64,000 nt of DNA, taken from the NCBI RefSeq assembly GCF_000002425.4, contig NC_037254.1:5115084-5179083 (forward strand). Direction: 5' to 3'. The notes below the pieces were generated by a model. That model searched no databases. It had not been told where the DNA came from and saw only the letters and a list, made by a program, of their open reading frames with translations. This DNA comes from Physcomitrium patens. Taxonomy: Eukaryota > Streptophyta > Bryopsida > Funariales > Funariaceae. Position numbers and translations under genes: made by a program. How positions within the stretch are numbered: position 1 is the stretch's first letter; each line of letters opens with the position of its first letter. Shown here piece after piece: positions 11,509-21,204 of the stretch.

Positions 11509-11519
11509 TTGTCGAGACT
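11509..11519 (+). promoter_or_regulatory. Self-priming primer-binding site of Chromo-1
   Basis: TTGTCGAGACT, two bases after the LTR end, is an exact 11-nt reverse complement of 11369-11379. Pairing stops on both sides of the 11 nt. No tRNA-type TGG primer site adjoins the LTR. Tf1-like elements use the first 11 nt of their own RNA as primer in this way; that mechanism is inferred here. Confidence 0.75.
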
Positions 11520-11565
11520 TCACTCACCTCAGATATCAGAGTTAGTTTCTTCCTTGTTAGAGTGC

Positions 11566-11739
11566 GGATTACCCCTCTGCTTGGAAGTATACTAACATTT
11601 TAGAGGTTGCAGATTACCCTCCTCTAAACTGATACTTCTTTTGTTACAATATTGGAGTCTTATTCTTCTTGGAGAGAGTGGATTATCCCTTTTCTTGAAG
11701 CTCTTAAGGCATTATAGAGGTTGCGGAGTACCCTCCTCT
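11566..11739 (+). promoter_or_regulatory. Duplicated leader hairpin / GGATTACCC motif region
   Basis: Between primer site and gag, four variants of GGATTACCC occur (11566, 11611, 11680, 11724), in two tandem copies of a paired unit. In each unit the second motif sits in the loop of a short stem AGAGG...CCTCT (11602-11606 with 11621-11625; 11716-11720 with 11735-11739), loop 14 nt. Chromo-2 and Chromo-3 have one unit with the stem AGAAG...CTTCT. A role in packaging or dimerisation is a guess from the position. Confidence 0.55.
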
Positions 11740-11786
11740 AAACCAATATTGTCTTCTTGTAGAGTCATTTCTGTCCTTCTCTTAGA

Positions 11787-12812
11787 ATGGCCGGAGGCCA
11801 AGACATTAGTATGACGAAAATTTCAGAGTCCAAGTTGGATGCTATCATGAATACCCTCACAACGTTATCGCAAAGAACTGCAAAGATTGAAGGAGTCGTG
11901 GCAAGGTTTCATAATGATGGAGCATCTGGGATGGCACAATCTAGGTTGCACCAGTCTCAAACTTTTGCACTTAGAGAAGCAACTTTGCCTCAAGTTCGAC
12001 AAACACCGCTAATTCTACAACATAAGGAGCCCCGAGTTAGCCTTCCGGACAAGTTCGATGGTACGCATTCCAAGTTTTGAGGATTCGTTAATCAAATCAA
12101 GTTGATAACAATTTTACAGCCCGAACGCTATCCAACGGAGGAGTCACGTGTTGGGCTTGTTGGAACCTTACTTAAAGGGTAAGTTCTATCATGATTTGCT
12201 CCTTTGTTTGAGAAACGATCGTCCATACTAAACAACTTTGAAACCTTTTTGGAGGCATTTGCGGAAGCATTTGGTGAGCACGACAAGGTTCGATGGACTA
12301 CAACAAAGATCCGGTCACTACGACAAGGGATGCACTCTACATCAGTCTATGCATTGGACTTTAGGTAATTAGCATGCGACATCAATTGGGATGAAGAAGC
12401 GTTGATGAGTCAATTCTATTGGGGTTTAAGGGATGATGTGAAGGATTTGCTGTTAACTCTTCCTGATCCACAAATGCTCAACGAAGCTATTAGCCAAGCT
12501 GTGAAGTGCGATAATTGCCTATTCCAATGCCGCCAAGACCAACGTTCAAAACAACATATGGTTAGCCATGCCTCAATTATGTCAGCAAGCTACGTGAATT
12601 CACATTCAGAGGTAGAAGACATGCAAATTGATGTGGTACGTGTCAAATCCCTTATCCTAGAAGAAAAAAAGTGGCATATGGAAGAAGGTCTATGCTTGTA
12701 TTGCGGTGAAGAAGGCCTCAAAGTTAGAAACTACCCCAAGAAGCAAAATCGACATATTGTCAGGACTAGGGGCGCATTTGTTCAAGAAAACGAGGATGCC
12801 CAGCCACTATAG
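11787..12812 (+). pseudogene. gag of Chromo-1 (nonsense mutated)
   Basis: One frame runs from ATG 11787 to TAG 12810-12812, 341 codons, with several internal stops (for example at 12078). It shows the retrotransposon Gag helical region (for example PDKFDGTHSKF, AFAEAFGEHD, ALMSQFYWGLRDDVK) and one zinc knuckle near the C terminus (CLYCGEEG, its second half partly lost). This is the nucleocapsid/capsid protein of the element. Related gags in Chromo-2 (21205-22209) and Chromo-3 (38960-39968) share LARSEDIE and LYCGE blocks with each other more than with this one. Chromo-1 is thus a separate subfamily. Confidence 0.85.
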
Positions 12813-15800
12813 GAACCGTGCGGCTAGACAGTGAAATATCGCAACAACAATCACGTTCCTTTCTTTCTGCTCAACCTGCCTTTTGTTTTACAATCCCTTT
12901 GTTTATTGGCCCTCAAAAACTGAGAACCTTAGCATTATTAGATTCAAGAGCATCTGCTTGTTTCTTAGACAAAGAATTTGTGAAGCGTCATAAGATCCCT
13001 TTAGTATAAAAATCCAAACTTGTTCATGTTGAGGTCATAGATGGGCGACCTTTATTGTCTGGTAGTATCACCCATGAATTAGAACCTATAGAAGTGACGT
13101 TTAAGGGCCATAGTAGCCATATTATTTTCAATATTATTAGAACCCCATCAAATCCTGTTATTCTTGGTCTTTCCTGGTTGGAAAAGCATAACCCATCCAT
13201 AGATTGGAAGTTGCAGAAGATGACCTTTCCCACAAAACCACCCAAGAGCAAGCCTAGTAGAAAACCACGAATAGAAAAATCCTTATTCATTGGAGTAAGA
13301 GCGTTTATAAGATCGTCCAAGGAAGGCACACCATTTGTCATTTATGTAGCTCCAACTATCGGGGAGAAGATCTCGACGACAAGTATACCTGAGCAATATA
13401 AAGATTTTAAAGATGTGTTTCAAAAGAAGAATGTCGACATGCTACCAGAACACCGACTATATGATTGCGCCATAGACTTGCAGGAAGGAGCACAATTGCC
13501 TTTTGGCCCAATCTACAATCTATCGCAGACAGAGTTGGCGGAGTTGCGAAAGTACATCGACGAGAATCTAGCCAAGAACGTCATCCATCATTCAAAATCA
13601 TCAGCTGAAGCACCAATCTTATTTGTGAAGAAGAAAGATGGCTCGTTGGGGATGTGCGGGGACTATCGAGGCCTCAACAAGGTAACAAAGAAGAATCGTT
13701 ATCCGTTACCCTTGATTTCTGGTCTCTTAGAACAACTTGGATGTGCAAGGATCTTTATAAAAATTGATCTAAGGGGAGCCTACAACCTTGTACGAATCAA
13801 GGAAGGAGATGAATGGAAGACAACGTTCCGTACAAGATATGGCCATTTTGAGTATAATGTCATGCCCTTTGGTCTTACCAATGCTCCAACGGTCTTTCAA
13901 CATATGATGAATGACATTTTCTGAGAGTACCTTGATGATTTTGTTGTCATCTATTTGGGTGATATTTTGATATTCTCCAAAAATGAGGAAGAGCATGAAA
14001 AGCACGTTCGTTTGGTCTTGGAGAAACTACGCAAGTGATGACTATATGCCAAGTTGAAAAAGTGTTTATTTCACCAAATGGAGATGGAATTTCTGGGGTT
14101 CATTGCGACTACAGAAGGCTTGAAGATGGACCCCAAGAAGGTGGAAGCAATCGTATCTTGGGAGGTTCCAAAGACGGTTAGAGACATACAATGCTTTCTT
14201 GGTTTTGGCAACTTCTATCGGATCTTCATCAAGAATTACTCTCAAGTTGCTACTCCTCTCACTCGATTGACATGCAAGGATAAGTTGGAATGGAGACCTC
14301 TAGCAGAGAAGGCGTTTCAAGACCTGAAGACCTTATCGAGGAGATCGTATCTTGTACTAAAGGCTAGAGAATTAGCATTTGATCAACAATATAGGACATT
14401 GTTGAAGCCAGAGCAATTTCAGCTTTGCGCTACTATTGTGCCAATTGATGCTGACTTCTTGAATCAGGTACGTGCCATAACCATTGAAGATTCAGTAGCC
14501 ATTGATATTAAGCAGCGTGCCAATGACGACAAGTTCAAGGTGGAGGGAGATCTTTTATACTTTGAGGAGTAGTTATATATCCCAAAAGGACCAGCACGAC
14601 TCCAAGTTCTTCAATCTCGCCACGATTTTCTAGCTGCGGGATATTTTGGATTCAACAAGACCTTGGAGCTTATTTCTCGAGATTTTTGGTGGCCCCAAAT
14701 GTGGAAGGATGTGAAAGATTTTGTCCTCTCCTGTGACATCTGTTCAAGATCCAAGAATCCTCGGCATCACCCTTATGGACTCCTACAGCCATTGTCGATT
14801 CCACGTCGACCATGGTCTTTAATTTCCATGGACTTCATCACGGACCTGCCATCATCGAACTCATTTGATAGCATCTTTGTCGTGGTAGATCGGCTTACAA
14901 AGATGGCACACTTTGTCCCTTGCAAGAAGACATCATCCAGTGAAGTCACTGCAAGGCTCTTTCTCGATAATGTGTATCGATATTATGGACTACCAGATGA
15001 TATCGTATCAGATCGAGGAACCTAGTTTGTATCAAAGTTTTGGAGATCTCTCTTTGAGATATTGAAGGTGGATATCAAGCTTTCTTCGGCTTTTCATCTT
15101 CAAACTGACGGCCAAACGGAATAAGTGAACCAAGTCTTGGAACAATACTTACGATGTAGCATCAACTATCAGCAAGATGATCGGACCGCATATCTGCTGC
15201 TAGCCGAGTTTGTATATAACAACACCCTCCATGCGTCGACTCAATATACACCATTCTTTGCTAACTATGGGTATCATCTGAAGCTTGATTTATTGAGTCC
15301 GTCAACAAATAACAATCCAGCAGCTGAAAGATTTGTGAAATAACTATTAGAGCTTCAAACTACGTTGAAGCTTCAATTACAATCTGCTCAAGAATCCTAC
15401 AAGGCATCTACAGATAGATTTCGGAATCAAGTACCTACTTTCAAAATTGGAGATAAAGCATGGCTTCTTCGATGGAATATCAAGACCAAGCGATCATGTG
15501 ATAAGTTCGACTATCGAACATTGGGACCATTTATCATCCAAAAGCAAATCAATCCAGTGGCGTATCGTCTGGAATTACCGGCTTCTATGAAGGTACATCC
15601 AGTCTTTCATGTTTCTCTGTTAGAGCCTTATCGAGAGTTGTCTTTTCTTGGAAGAGTGCAATGTCTGCCATCTAGTATTGAGATCGAGAACCATGAAGAA
15701 TACGAGGTTAAAAAGGTGCTGGATTCATAGCAAAGGTGGGCAAGTTGGAGTATCTTGTTCATTGGTGCGGCTACGACATTAATGAGCGAATGTGGGAGCC

Positions 15801-15885
15801 AGCTGAAAATCTCGCCAATACACAACAAAAGGTAGAAGAGTTTCATGAACGACATCCTCATAAACCTAAGCCGGTTCGAAGATAG
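12791..15885 (+). pseudogene. pol of Chromo-1: protease, RT, integrase, chromodomain; RNase H deleted
   Basis: A single frame, -1 relative to gag and open upstream of the gag stop, runs to 15730 with eight nonsense codons (13007, 13922, 14036, 14570, 15023, 15121, 15341, 15728). Domains: protease at 12930-13010 with LLDSRAS where DSGAS is expected; RT at 13385-14330 ([35 protein letters not shown], then a partly lost YxDD); RNase H absent, the frame jumping from FQDLKT to LSRRSYLV at about 14330; integrase at 14573-15340 with zinc finger (CDICSRSKNPRHH), MDFITDLP and SDRGT; SH3-like tail; chromodomain at 15680-15885 after a frameshift (LEYLVHWCGYDI, MWEPAENL). The deletion keeps the frame. 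Confidence 0.88.
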
Positions 15886-16017
15886 CTTCCTTCTGAAGCT
15901 TGCTCACCCAAGAATATAAGAAAGAGGGAGAGCACCACCAAAATTCGTAGTTGATGTTGTTATTTTCTCCAAGATAAAATAGAATTTTTTTTCGTAGCTA
16001 TAGTTTGGTCTTGTGAT

Positions 16018-16371
16018 ATGGATAGCCAAGAGATAGATACTATGTTAGTCAGATTATCTCAACCAACTAGCTCACGAAGGCGACCCCGAGATGAAGAACC
16101 ACCTACACTATGACGACGACGAAGGATACCGAGTAACTGATCACTGGTGATTGTATTTGAGACCGAGCCTGCTTACGATGGTCAGCCAGAAGGCGTGTTT
16201 ACAGGACAATTTTACAATGAAGATACGAAAGTTCATGCTTGGTCAGAAGTTGAAGGAGTAGGCCACTACCATTGGCTTCAAGGGCCAATGAAGCACTTGC
16301 CTCGTGAACAACAGTTGGAGTTCATAGCAGACGTTATGCGACAGATCTTTATTTTCTTGCGTTGGTACTGA
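16018..16371 (+). pseudogene. Post-pol extra ORF of Chromo-1, unknown function
   Basis: Frame of 118 codons from ATG 16018 to TGA 16369, with two internal TGA codons that could each come from CGA. The C-terminal half (WSEVEGVGHYHWLQGPMK and REQQLEFIADVMRQI) matches the same-position ORFs of Chromo-2 and Chromo-3 (WLxGPxxHLxREQ motif). The N-terminal part is Arg/Glu-rich. It lies between the chromodomain stop and the polypurine tract. I do not recognise the family; it is not an envelope protein by length and has no membrane segment. Confidence 0.65.
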
Positions 16372-16407
16372 TTAACAACAACATTACTTCTCAAAGACCT
16401 CGAAGCT

Positions 16408-16421
16408 AAAGGAGGGGGTGA
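16408..16421 (+). other. Polypurine tract of Chromo-1
   Basis: AAAGGAGGGGGTGA directly before the 3' LTR start TGTTAG, as expected for plus-strand priming. Confidence 0.85.
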
Positions 16422-16821
16422 TGTTAGGGACATAGTCCTTAGAACCTTCTAGAGACAAGTTTCTAGAACCTTCTAGATGCAAGTCTCTGGAACCTTCTAG
16501 AAGCTTCTTAGTTGATAGAAGATATTAGGGACATAGTCTTTAGAACCTTCTAGGGATAAGTTTCTAGAACCTTCTAGAAGCAAGTCTCTGGAACCTTTTA
16601 GAAGCTTCCTAGTTGGTAGAAGTTGCTTGAGAAGTTTCTTAAATAGGAGTATATATATTAGAATCGAGGCTGAAGAGTTCTTCAGTCTTGACAACACATC
16701 TCTTGGAGCTCTAGCTGACCTCTCTGGTGTTGTTCTTGTATTCATCTGATTAATCTAGTTCTTGCCAGTTCTTCTTGAACTTCTTGTTAGATCTTGAGTC
16801 TGTATCTCTATGTCCATGACA
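16422..16821 (+). repeat. 3' LTR of Chromo-1
   Basis: Pairs with 11109-11506. It keeps the tandem GAACCTTCTAGAA motifs, the TATA box (longer TA run) and the start-site sequence, with CTTGACAA in place of CTCGACAA, a CpG-type transition. Followed by the target duplication CTAAG. Confidence 0.92.
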
Positions 16822-16826
16822 CTAAG

Positions 16827-18133
16827 ACTTCTTCCATATCAAACTTTTTATTATTATTTACTTATATAGGAAGCATTGGTATTTGTCTTCTTTTTGAAAT
16901 ATTTACTATCTTATATGGCTTAAAAAAAGACATGTAAAATGCAAGATGGAACTTTGTAGACTTTGATAAATATAATTGATACACAATAAAATTAATTTGT
17001 TCATATATAAGAAATGGTCAAAAATTGTGGTAATCTAATTTGTCACAAATACAAATAGTCTTGATATTATGACAAAGTAACCATAATTTATTGCCAACAT
17101 GGAATTCAAGTTGTTTCTTACAATTGGCATCCGTGTAGAATTTTTGTCATTTTTAAGCTTTATTTAATTATTCTTATATTATTGTATGTAGCTCTGATAA
17201 ATAATTTACAATATCTTTTGCCACATGATTATCAACTTTTGAAAAGTCAAAAGTATCAAGTCATGGATGATAATCATAATTAACAAAAAAAGATGTTTAT
17301 TGAATAGATGCATGTACCATGTTATTATAATAAAATTTTACCAATGACAAGAAAGATATATGATCATCTTATTGGTAATTGATAGTACACCTCAAATAAT
17401 ATTTTAAAAATTGATTTATGTACTTTACTTGTCTATTAATTTGAGGATAGAAAGTCAAAGATAGTTTTATGTCTACTTTAAAAATTTTAAAAAGAATTCT
17501 CTAAAATATTGATACAAATTGAATCTCCTTATTCAATATCATATCCTTCAGCAATCCATAATAGCAATAAATGTCATCAAAGAAAAACTTAGCTATTTCT
17601 TTACTTCTAATAGATTTTATACATGGTACAAAATATGCCATCTTGGTGAAATAATCTACTATCACAATTATAGAATCATAAAAACCTCAAACTGGAAGAT
17701 TCATAATAAACTCCATAGAAATAGAAGACTATTTGTATTTAGCTCTAAAGTCTTGTTGCATCTAAAATATCTTATTGTTGGAAAGTTATGATAAGCTTGA
17801 AAAATACATAATTGTGCTTCACCTTTTGAAATATACAAGTACCCTTCAAAATAGAGTAGATTATTTTTGAACTGAAATATAGAAATATCATAAGATTTTG
17901 AAGAATTCTTTTTAATGTGACAAACAAGAAGATCAGAGGACATACTTAATTAATTTATTTAAAAAAATTGAATCAATAATTAATATTGATTTCATTACTC
18001 AAAAATAAAATTTTGTTGGCTTTGAAATAATGGTCAATTGTTAATCAAAAGATATATTTCTTTCTTTTGGTCCTAGATAAAATTATTTAAAAGGACATCT
18101 AAAAAATCTTATTATTTTCTTCATTAATAAGTG
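16827..18133 (-). pseudogene. Chromo-A integrase and N-terminal half of the chromodomain
   Basis: Minus-strand remains aligning with 44579-45586 and 61745-62450 of Chromo-B and with the integrase region of Chromo-3. Near 17701-17943 a readable stretch has the integrase N-terminal region (FQFKNNLLYFEGYLYI, FRCNKTLEL). After KTLEL about 120 bp are missing relative to Chromo-3, removing part of the zinc finger. Core remnants (GFYDSIIVIVDYF-like) follow towards 17600. Many stops and indels; not functional. Confidence 0.7.
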
Positions 18134-18900
18134 TTGTTCTCGTTGTAATCAAGCTTCAATATACCAAAGCAATTGAACTAATAGACGTGGATTCGAATAC
18201 GGGGAAAGATTGGTTATATGAATTGGGTTTGTTAGTGTCACAATTGATTATACTCTAGCTATCTAAAATCAATTATCAAACTACAAAACACCAAGGCTTA
18301 CTACTTTCGTCTTAATTCAACACATAATCCATTCTACAACTATCAATTCAATAATACTTCCATATTCTTATCAGTGTATCTCCCACTTATTCTCTTTGCG
18401 ATTTATATATATTCAATTACTGATCGCCAACTTACTTATTATATTCAATTTTTCAATTCATCACACAAAATGCAATATCTTCATTTAACACAACACAATT
18501 TGATAATTTCAATTCTCAAGGTCACAAATTTTTTCCAAAATGGTTAGTCCAAAGTCATATTCCACAATATTCTAATCACAATTTCAACAATACTTCTCTT
18601 AATCACAATTCTTCATAAGAAAATATTAAAAATAAAAAAATAAAGAGATAGCACCAAGCTTGTCCCGGCTTACAACTCTCACAGTCTGGCCCCAATCTCC
18701 CTTTTCTCAACCTCTTTATCCTACTAAAAGATGGACCGTCAGTGAGAAAATTCCAAAAGTTATGACCCTTTGAATTCTTAACCATTTGTTCCACTAACAA
18801 CCTATTGTTACCAACTAAACTACCTAACCATAAGTCTAATTCTTAAGGTTGTCAATAACCAACCAATAACTTATCACAAAATTTATTTACCTATTCTACA
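18134..18900 (-). repeat. 3' LTR of Athila-like 1
   Basis: Matches 30707-31514 along its length (for example the segment AAGCTTCAATATACCAAAGC). On the coding strand it starts TGTAGAATAGG after the purine tract. It lacks a segment of about 40 bp around 31235-31300 that is partly tandemly duplicated in the other LTR. Confidence 0.85.
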
Positions 18901-18939
18901 TAGCCCCACTCTTAATTATGTAGCATCCTCGCAAATATT

Positions 18940-19425
18940 ATTTAGCCTCAACTTATAAAAACGTAGCAGCGTTGGCTTCTTCAGTCAATGGCGTTGGCTT
19001 ACCACCCTTTGAATTGGTGACTTTCTCCTCTGCTACATCTTTGTCATCTGCCTCAATGTTTGATGGATCTTCATCTAAACGCATCGTCAGATCTTCATTC
19101 AAAAAATCTAATTTCCATACTTGAGACTCAAGACGACAATTTGGTTGTCATGCTTCTCCAACATCTTCTGCCATTCTTCTATCGGTTTCAAAGGTATCTT
19201 CGAAGGTGTTGTCCCTGAAACTGGCATATTGGTCCGTACTACATTATTGGCGTCCTTTGCTAATGCGGCTAGTTTAGTCTACAACATCGCAACCTCTACC
19301 TGCAGTCGCTCTTGCCGTTCCTTCCAATCGATGTCCATCCTTGCTTTCTCAGACACCATGTTCACTATCTTCTCCTTTTCTTCCATCCACTTTTCCTTAA
19401 TCACAAAAGAAAACACGATGCTTGT
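18940..19425 (-). pseudogene. Remnant of the Athila-like extra ORF (coiled coil)
   Basis: The minus strand encodes Lys/Glu-rich helical sequence (EKWMEEKEKIVNMVSEKARM, ERQERLQVEVAML) with a heptad look, then after a frameshift a tail resembling the C-terminal end of the extra ORF in Athila-like 2 (QLESQVWKLDFLNEDL against KLEAQVREQGEYNEDL). Only about 0.5 kb is left between integrase and the 3' LTR, so the N-terminal domain seen in the other copy is deleted. Antisense frames here are by-products. Confidence 0.6.
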
Positions 19426-19508
19426 CTAGAGCCCCTCCTCCTACTTCTTACTATGGTCCAATGAATTGGGTTGATTCCTCCTTTTGTAACAGAAAACCCA
19501 TCTCAGAT

Positions 19509-20444
19509 TTATGTATAGTAAAATTTAAGCCGATTGCCATTGATCCATGTCATAAATTTAGTATCCATAAAATCTTCCAATTGCACTGAACCATTTGAAA
19601 ATCCGTCAATAACTCGATATGGTCCATGCCATCGAACTTGAAATTTTCTTAATTTTTTTTTAAATCGACTATCATAAAGAAGTACCAAATCATTTGGTAT
19701 AAAAGCCTTTGGTCTAAGCTTACTATCATAATAAGTCTTCATTCGTTTTTGTGTAGTTTCTATTATCATTAATGCATTGGATCTAGTTTCATCCAATTTT
19801 TTCAATTCTTGTAAACAGTGCCGTAATGAATCATAATCTCCCAATCTATTATCTATAGTAATTTGTAAACTTTGGACTTCCAATTCAATAAGTAATATTG
19901 CTTCCTGGCCATAAACCAATTGAAAAGGGGTAGCATTGGTAGTAACTTTATATGCAATACTATATGCTCATAAAGCTGCAAACAACTTAGTGTCCCAATC
20001 TATTCCTGCTCCTTAAACTGTTTTTGTTAAGATTTTACATAAAACTCCATTAGTCTTTTTTGTTTGTCCATTGACTCTAGGATAATACGGTGTAATCTTA
20101 CGATATTTTATCTCATATTTAGCCGTAAGTAATTCAATTGTACTATTTATAAAATGAGTTTCTCGATCACTAATCAATTCTCGTGGATAATTGAATCGTA
20201 TAATAATATTTTCATACAAAAAGATTGCTATTGTTATTGTACTATCGATTTTCATAGCTACGGCTTCAGTCCATTTTGTTACTTAATCCGTTGCTATCAA
20301 TATATATCATTTTTGTCCATTTCTCGAGGCTGGTGCAATTAATCCCACAAAATCAATTCTCCATTTTTCAAAAGGCACTTGAGCCAAAATTGGTAGCAAT
20401 GGCATTACTAAAGTTCCAATAGGTCGACCTATTCTCTCACATGG
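19509..20444 (-). pseudogene. Integrase core and C terminus of Athila-like 1
   Basis: The minus strand encodes integrase with core blocks KWRIDFVGLI, RELISDRETHF and YYPRVNGQTKKTNGVL (first and second acidic residues visible; the third acidic position appears replaced). The C-terminal part follows (LLYDSRFKKKLRKFQVRWHGPYRV). Several stops are present (for example after FMDTKFMTWINGNRLKFYYT the frame ends at 19509). The N-terminal zinc finger lies across the Chromo-2 insertion at 25520-25650: its last cysteines are split by the CATGG target site. Confidence 0.8.
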
Positions 20445-20992
20445 TGTCACAGACATACTCATAAATTACATATACAAATATGTAGAAGTAAGTAAAAGTA
20501 GGTAAAAGTAAGTTAATTCTATAGTATTTGATATAGAAGCTTCTTAGAAGCTTCATAGATACTACTTTGACTTCATAGGTATCTTTAATTGACTTTTTGG
20601 ATTAGAAACGTGGTCAACAAGTTGGCCATGTGCCACACATGTTGTTAGCTTGAAGACCAAGCTAACTATGTGGCCTACACATAGAAAAACTTGCCTTGTA
20701 AGTCAAGGCATGTGTAGTACAAAGTCAACACATATTGGAGGTCCTATAGAACATCACCACGTAGTCCCTACTTAGATAGTATATATAGAGACAAGAGTAA
20801 AGCCTTCTTCACTCTTGTCAACTCTTTTCTTGCTTCTAGTCTAGTTTCAAGGGTCTCTAGTTTTTTTGTCTTTTGGCAATAGCCATTTCAGTTTCTCTTT
20901 CAATATACATATTTATTTATATTTTGTTACCTTTCTTTGAGTGAAGGCTCACTTGTCTGAATTGCTTTTTCATTGAATTCTTGTCCTTAACA
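20445..20992 (+). repeat. 5' LTR of Chromo-2
   Basis: Starts TGTCACAGACATACTC and ends TTAACA. It pairs with 24972-25519. The U3 carries inverted repeats GTTAGCTTG/CAAGCTAAC (20644-20652, 20658-20666) and TGCCTTG/CAAGGCA (20692-20698, 20704-20710), and several TTGAC/GTCAA cores. Confidence 0.92.
20780..20821 (+). promoter_or_regulatory. TATA box and predicted transcript start of Chromo-2
   Basis: TATATATA at 20780 is followed 31 nt later by ACTCTTGTCAA (20811-20821), the complement of the primer site. The spacing matches a TATA-driven start at the first base of the 11-mer. Confidence 0.7.
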
Positions 20993-20994
20993 GA

Positions 20995-21005
20995 TTGACA
21001 AGAGT
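20995..21005 (+). promoter_or_regulatory. Self-priming primer-binding site of Chromo-2
   Basis: TTGACAAGAGT is an exact 11-nt complement of 20811-20821 and lies two bases after the LTR end, the same offset as in Chromo-1 although the sequence differs. Change of both partners together is strong support for pairing. Confidence 0.8.
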
Positions 21006-21047
21006 ACACCTACAATATTAGAGCTTTGTCTAATCTTGATTAAGAGT

Positions 21048-21108
21048 GGATTACCCATTTTTCTTAATAAGATATAAGTATATTAGAAGTTACGGATTAC
21101 CTTCTTCT
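21048..21108 (+). promoter_or_regulatory. Leader hairpin of Chromo-2
   Basis: One GGATTACCC motif (21048) is followed by a stem AGAAG (21085-21089) with CTTCT (21104-21108) whose 14-nt loop holds a second GGATTACC. It corresponds to each of the two units in Chromo-1, with the fourth base pair changed from G-C to A-T. Confidence 0.55.
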
Positions 21109-21204
21109 GAACTAATATTGTGCTTAGTATTTTCTTTGTTCTCAAGTCTTCTCTTCTATTTGTCTTGAGCAATATTAGACATCTTCTCTTTTCTAAGTGT
21201 TATC

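Larger units (their letters stand above)
11109..16821 (+). mobile_element. Chromo-1: near-complete chromodomain Ty3/gypsy retrotransposon
   Basis: LTRs of 398 and 400 bp start TGTTAGGGAC and end GACA. They are flanked by an exact 5-bp duplication CTAAG (11104-11108 and 16822-16826). Inside, in order: self-priming site, structured leader, gag, pol (protease, RT, integrase, chromodomain), small extra ORF and polypurine tract. It inserted into the chromodomain region of Chromo-A in opposite orientation. By eye the LTRs differ at a few percent of positions. pol stays in one frame over 2.9 kb apart from nonsense codons, but RNase H is deleted in frame. The element is defective but fairly young. 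Confidence 0.92.

Noticed and set aside
11531-11542. AGATATCAGAGT near the 5' LTR of Chromo-1, similar to the tRNA-iMet primer site TGGTATCAGAGC
   Set aside because: It lies 24 nt from the LTR end, lacks the TGG, and is not kept as such in Chromo-2 or Chromo-3. The adjacent 11-nt self-complement explains priming better.
19121-19429. 102-codon plus-strand frame near the Athila-like 1 LTR
   Set aside because: The opposite strand encodes the coiled-coil tail of the extra ORF, which matches Athila-like 2; the plus frame is a by-product.
20530-20560. GAAGCTTC pairs in the Chromo-2 U3 as heat shock elements
   Set aside because: The gap between the TTC and next GAA is 3 nt and not 2, so the units are out of phase. 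Only two-unit pairs remain, too weak for a call.
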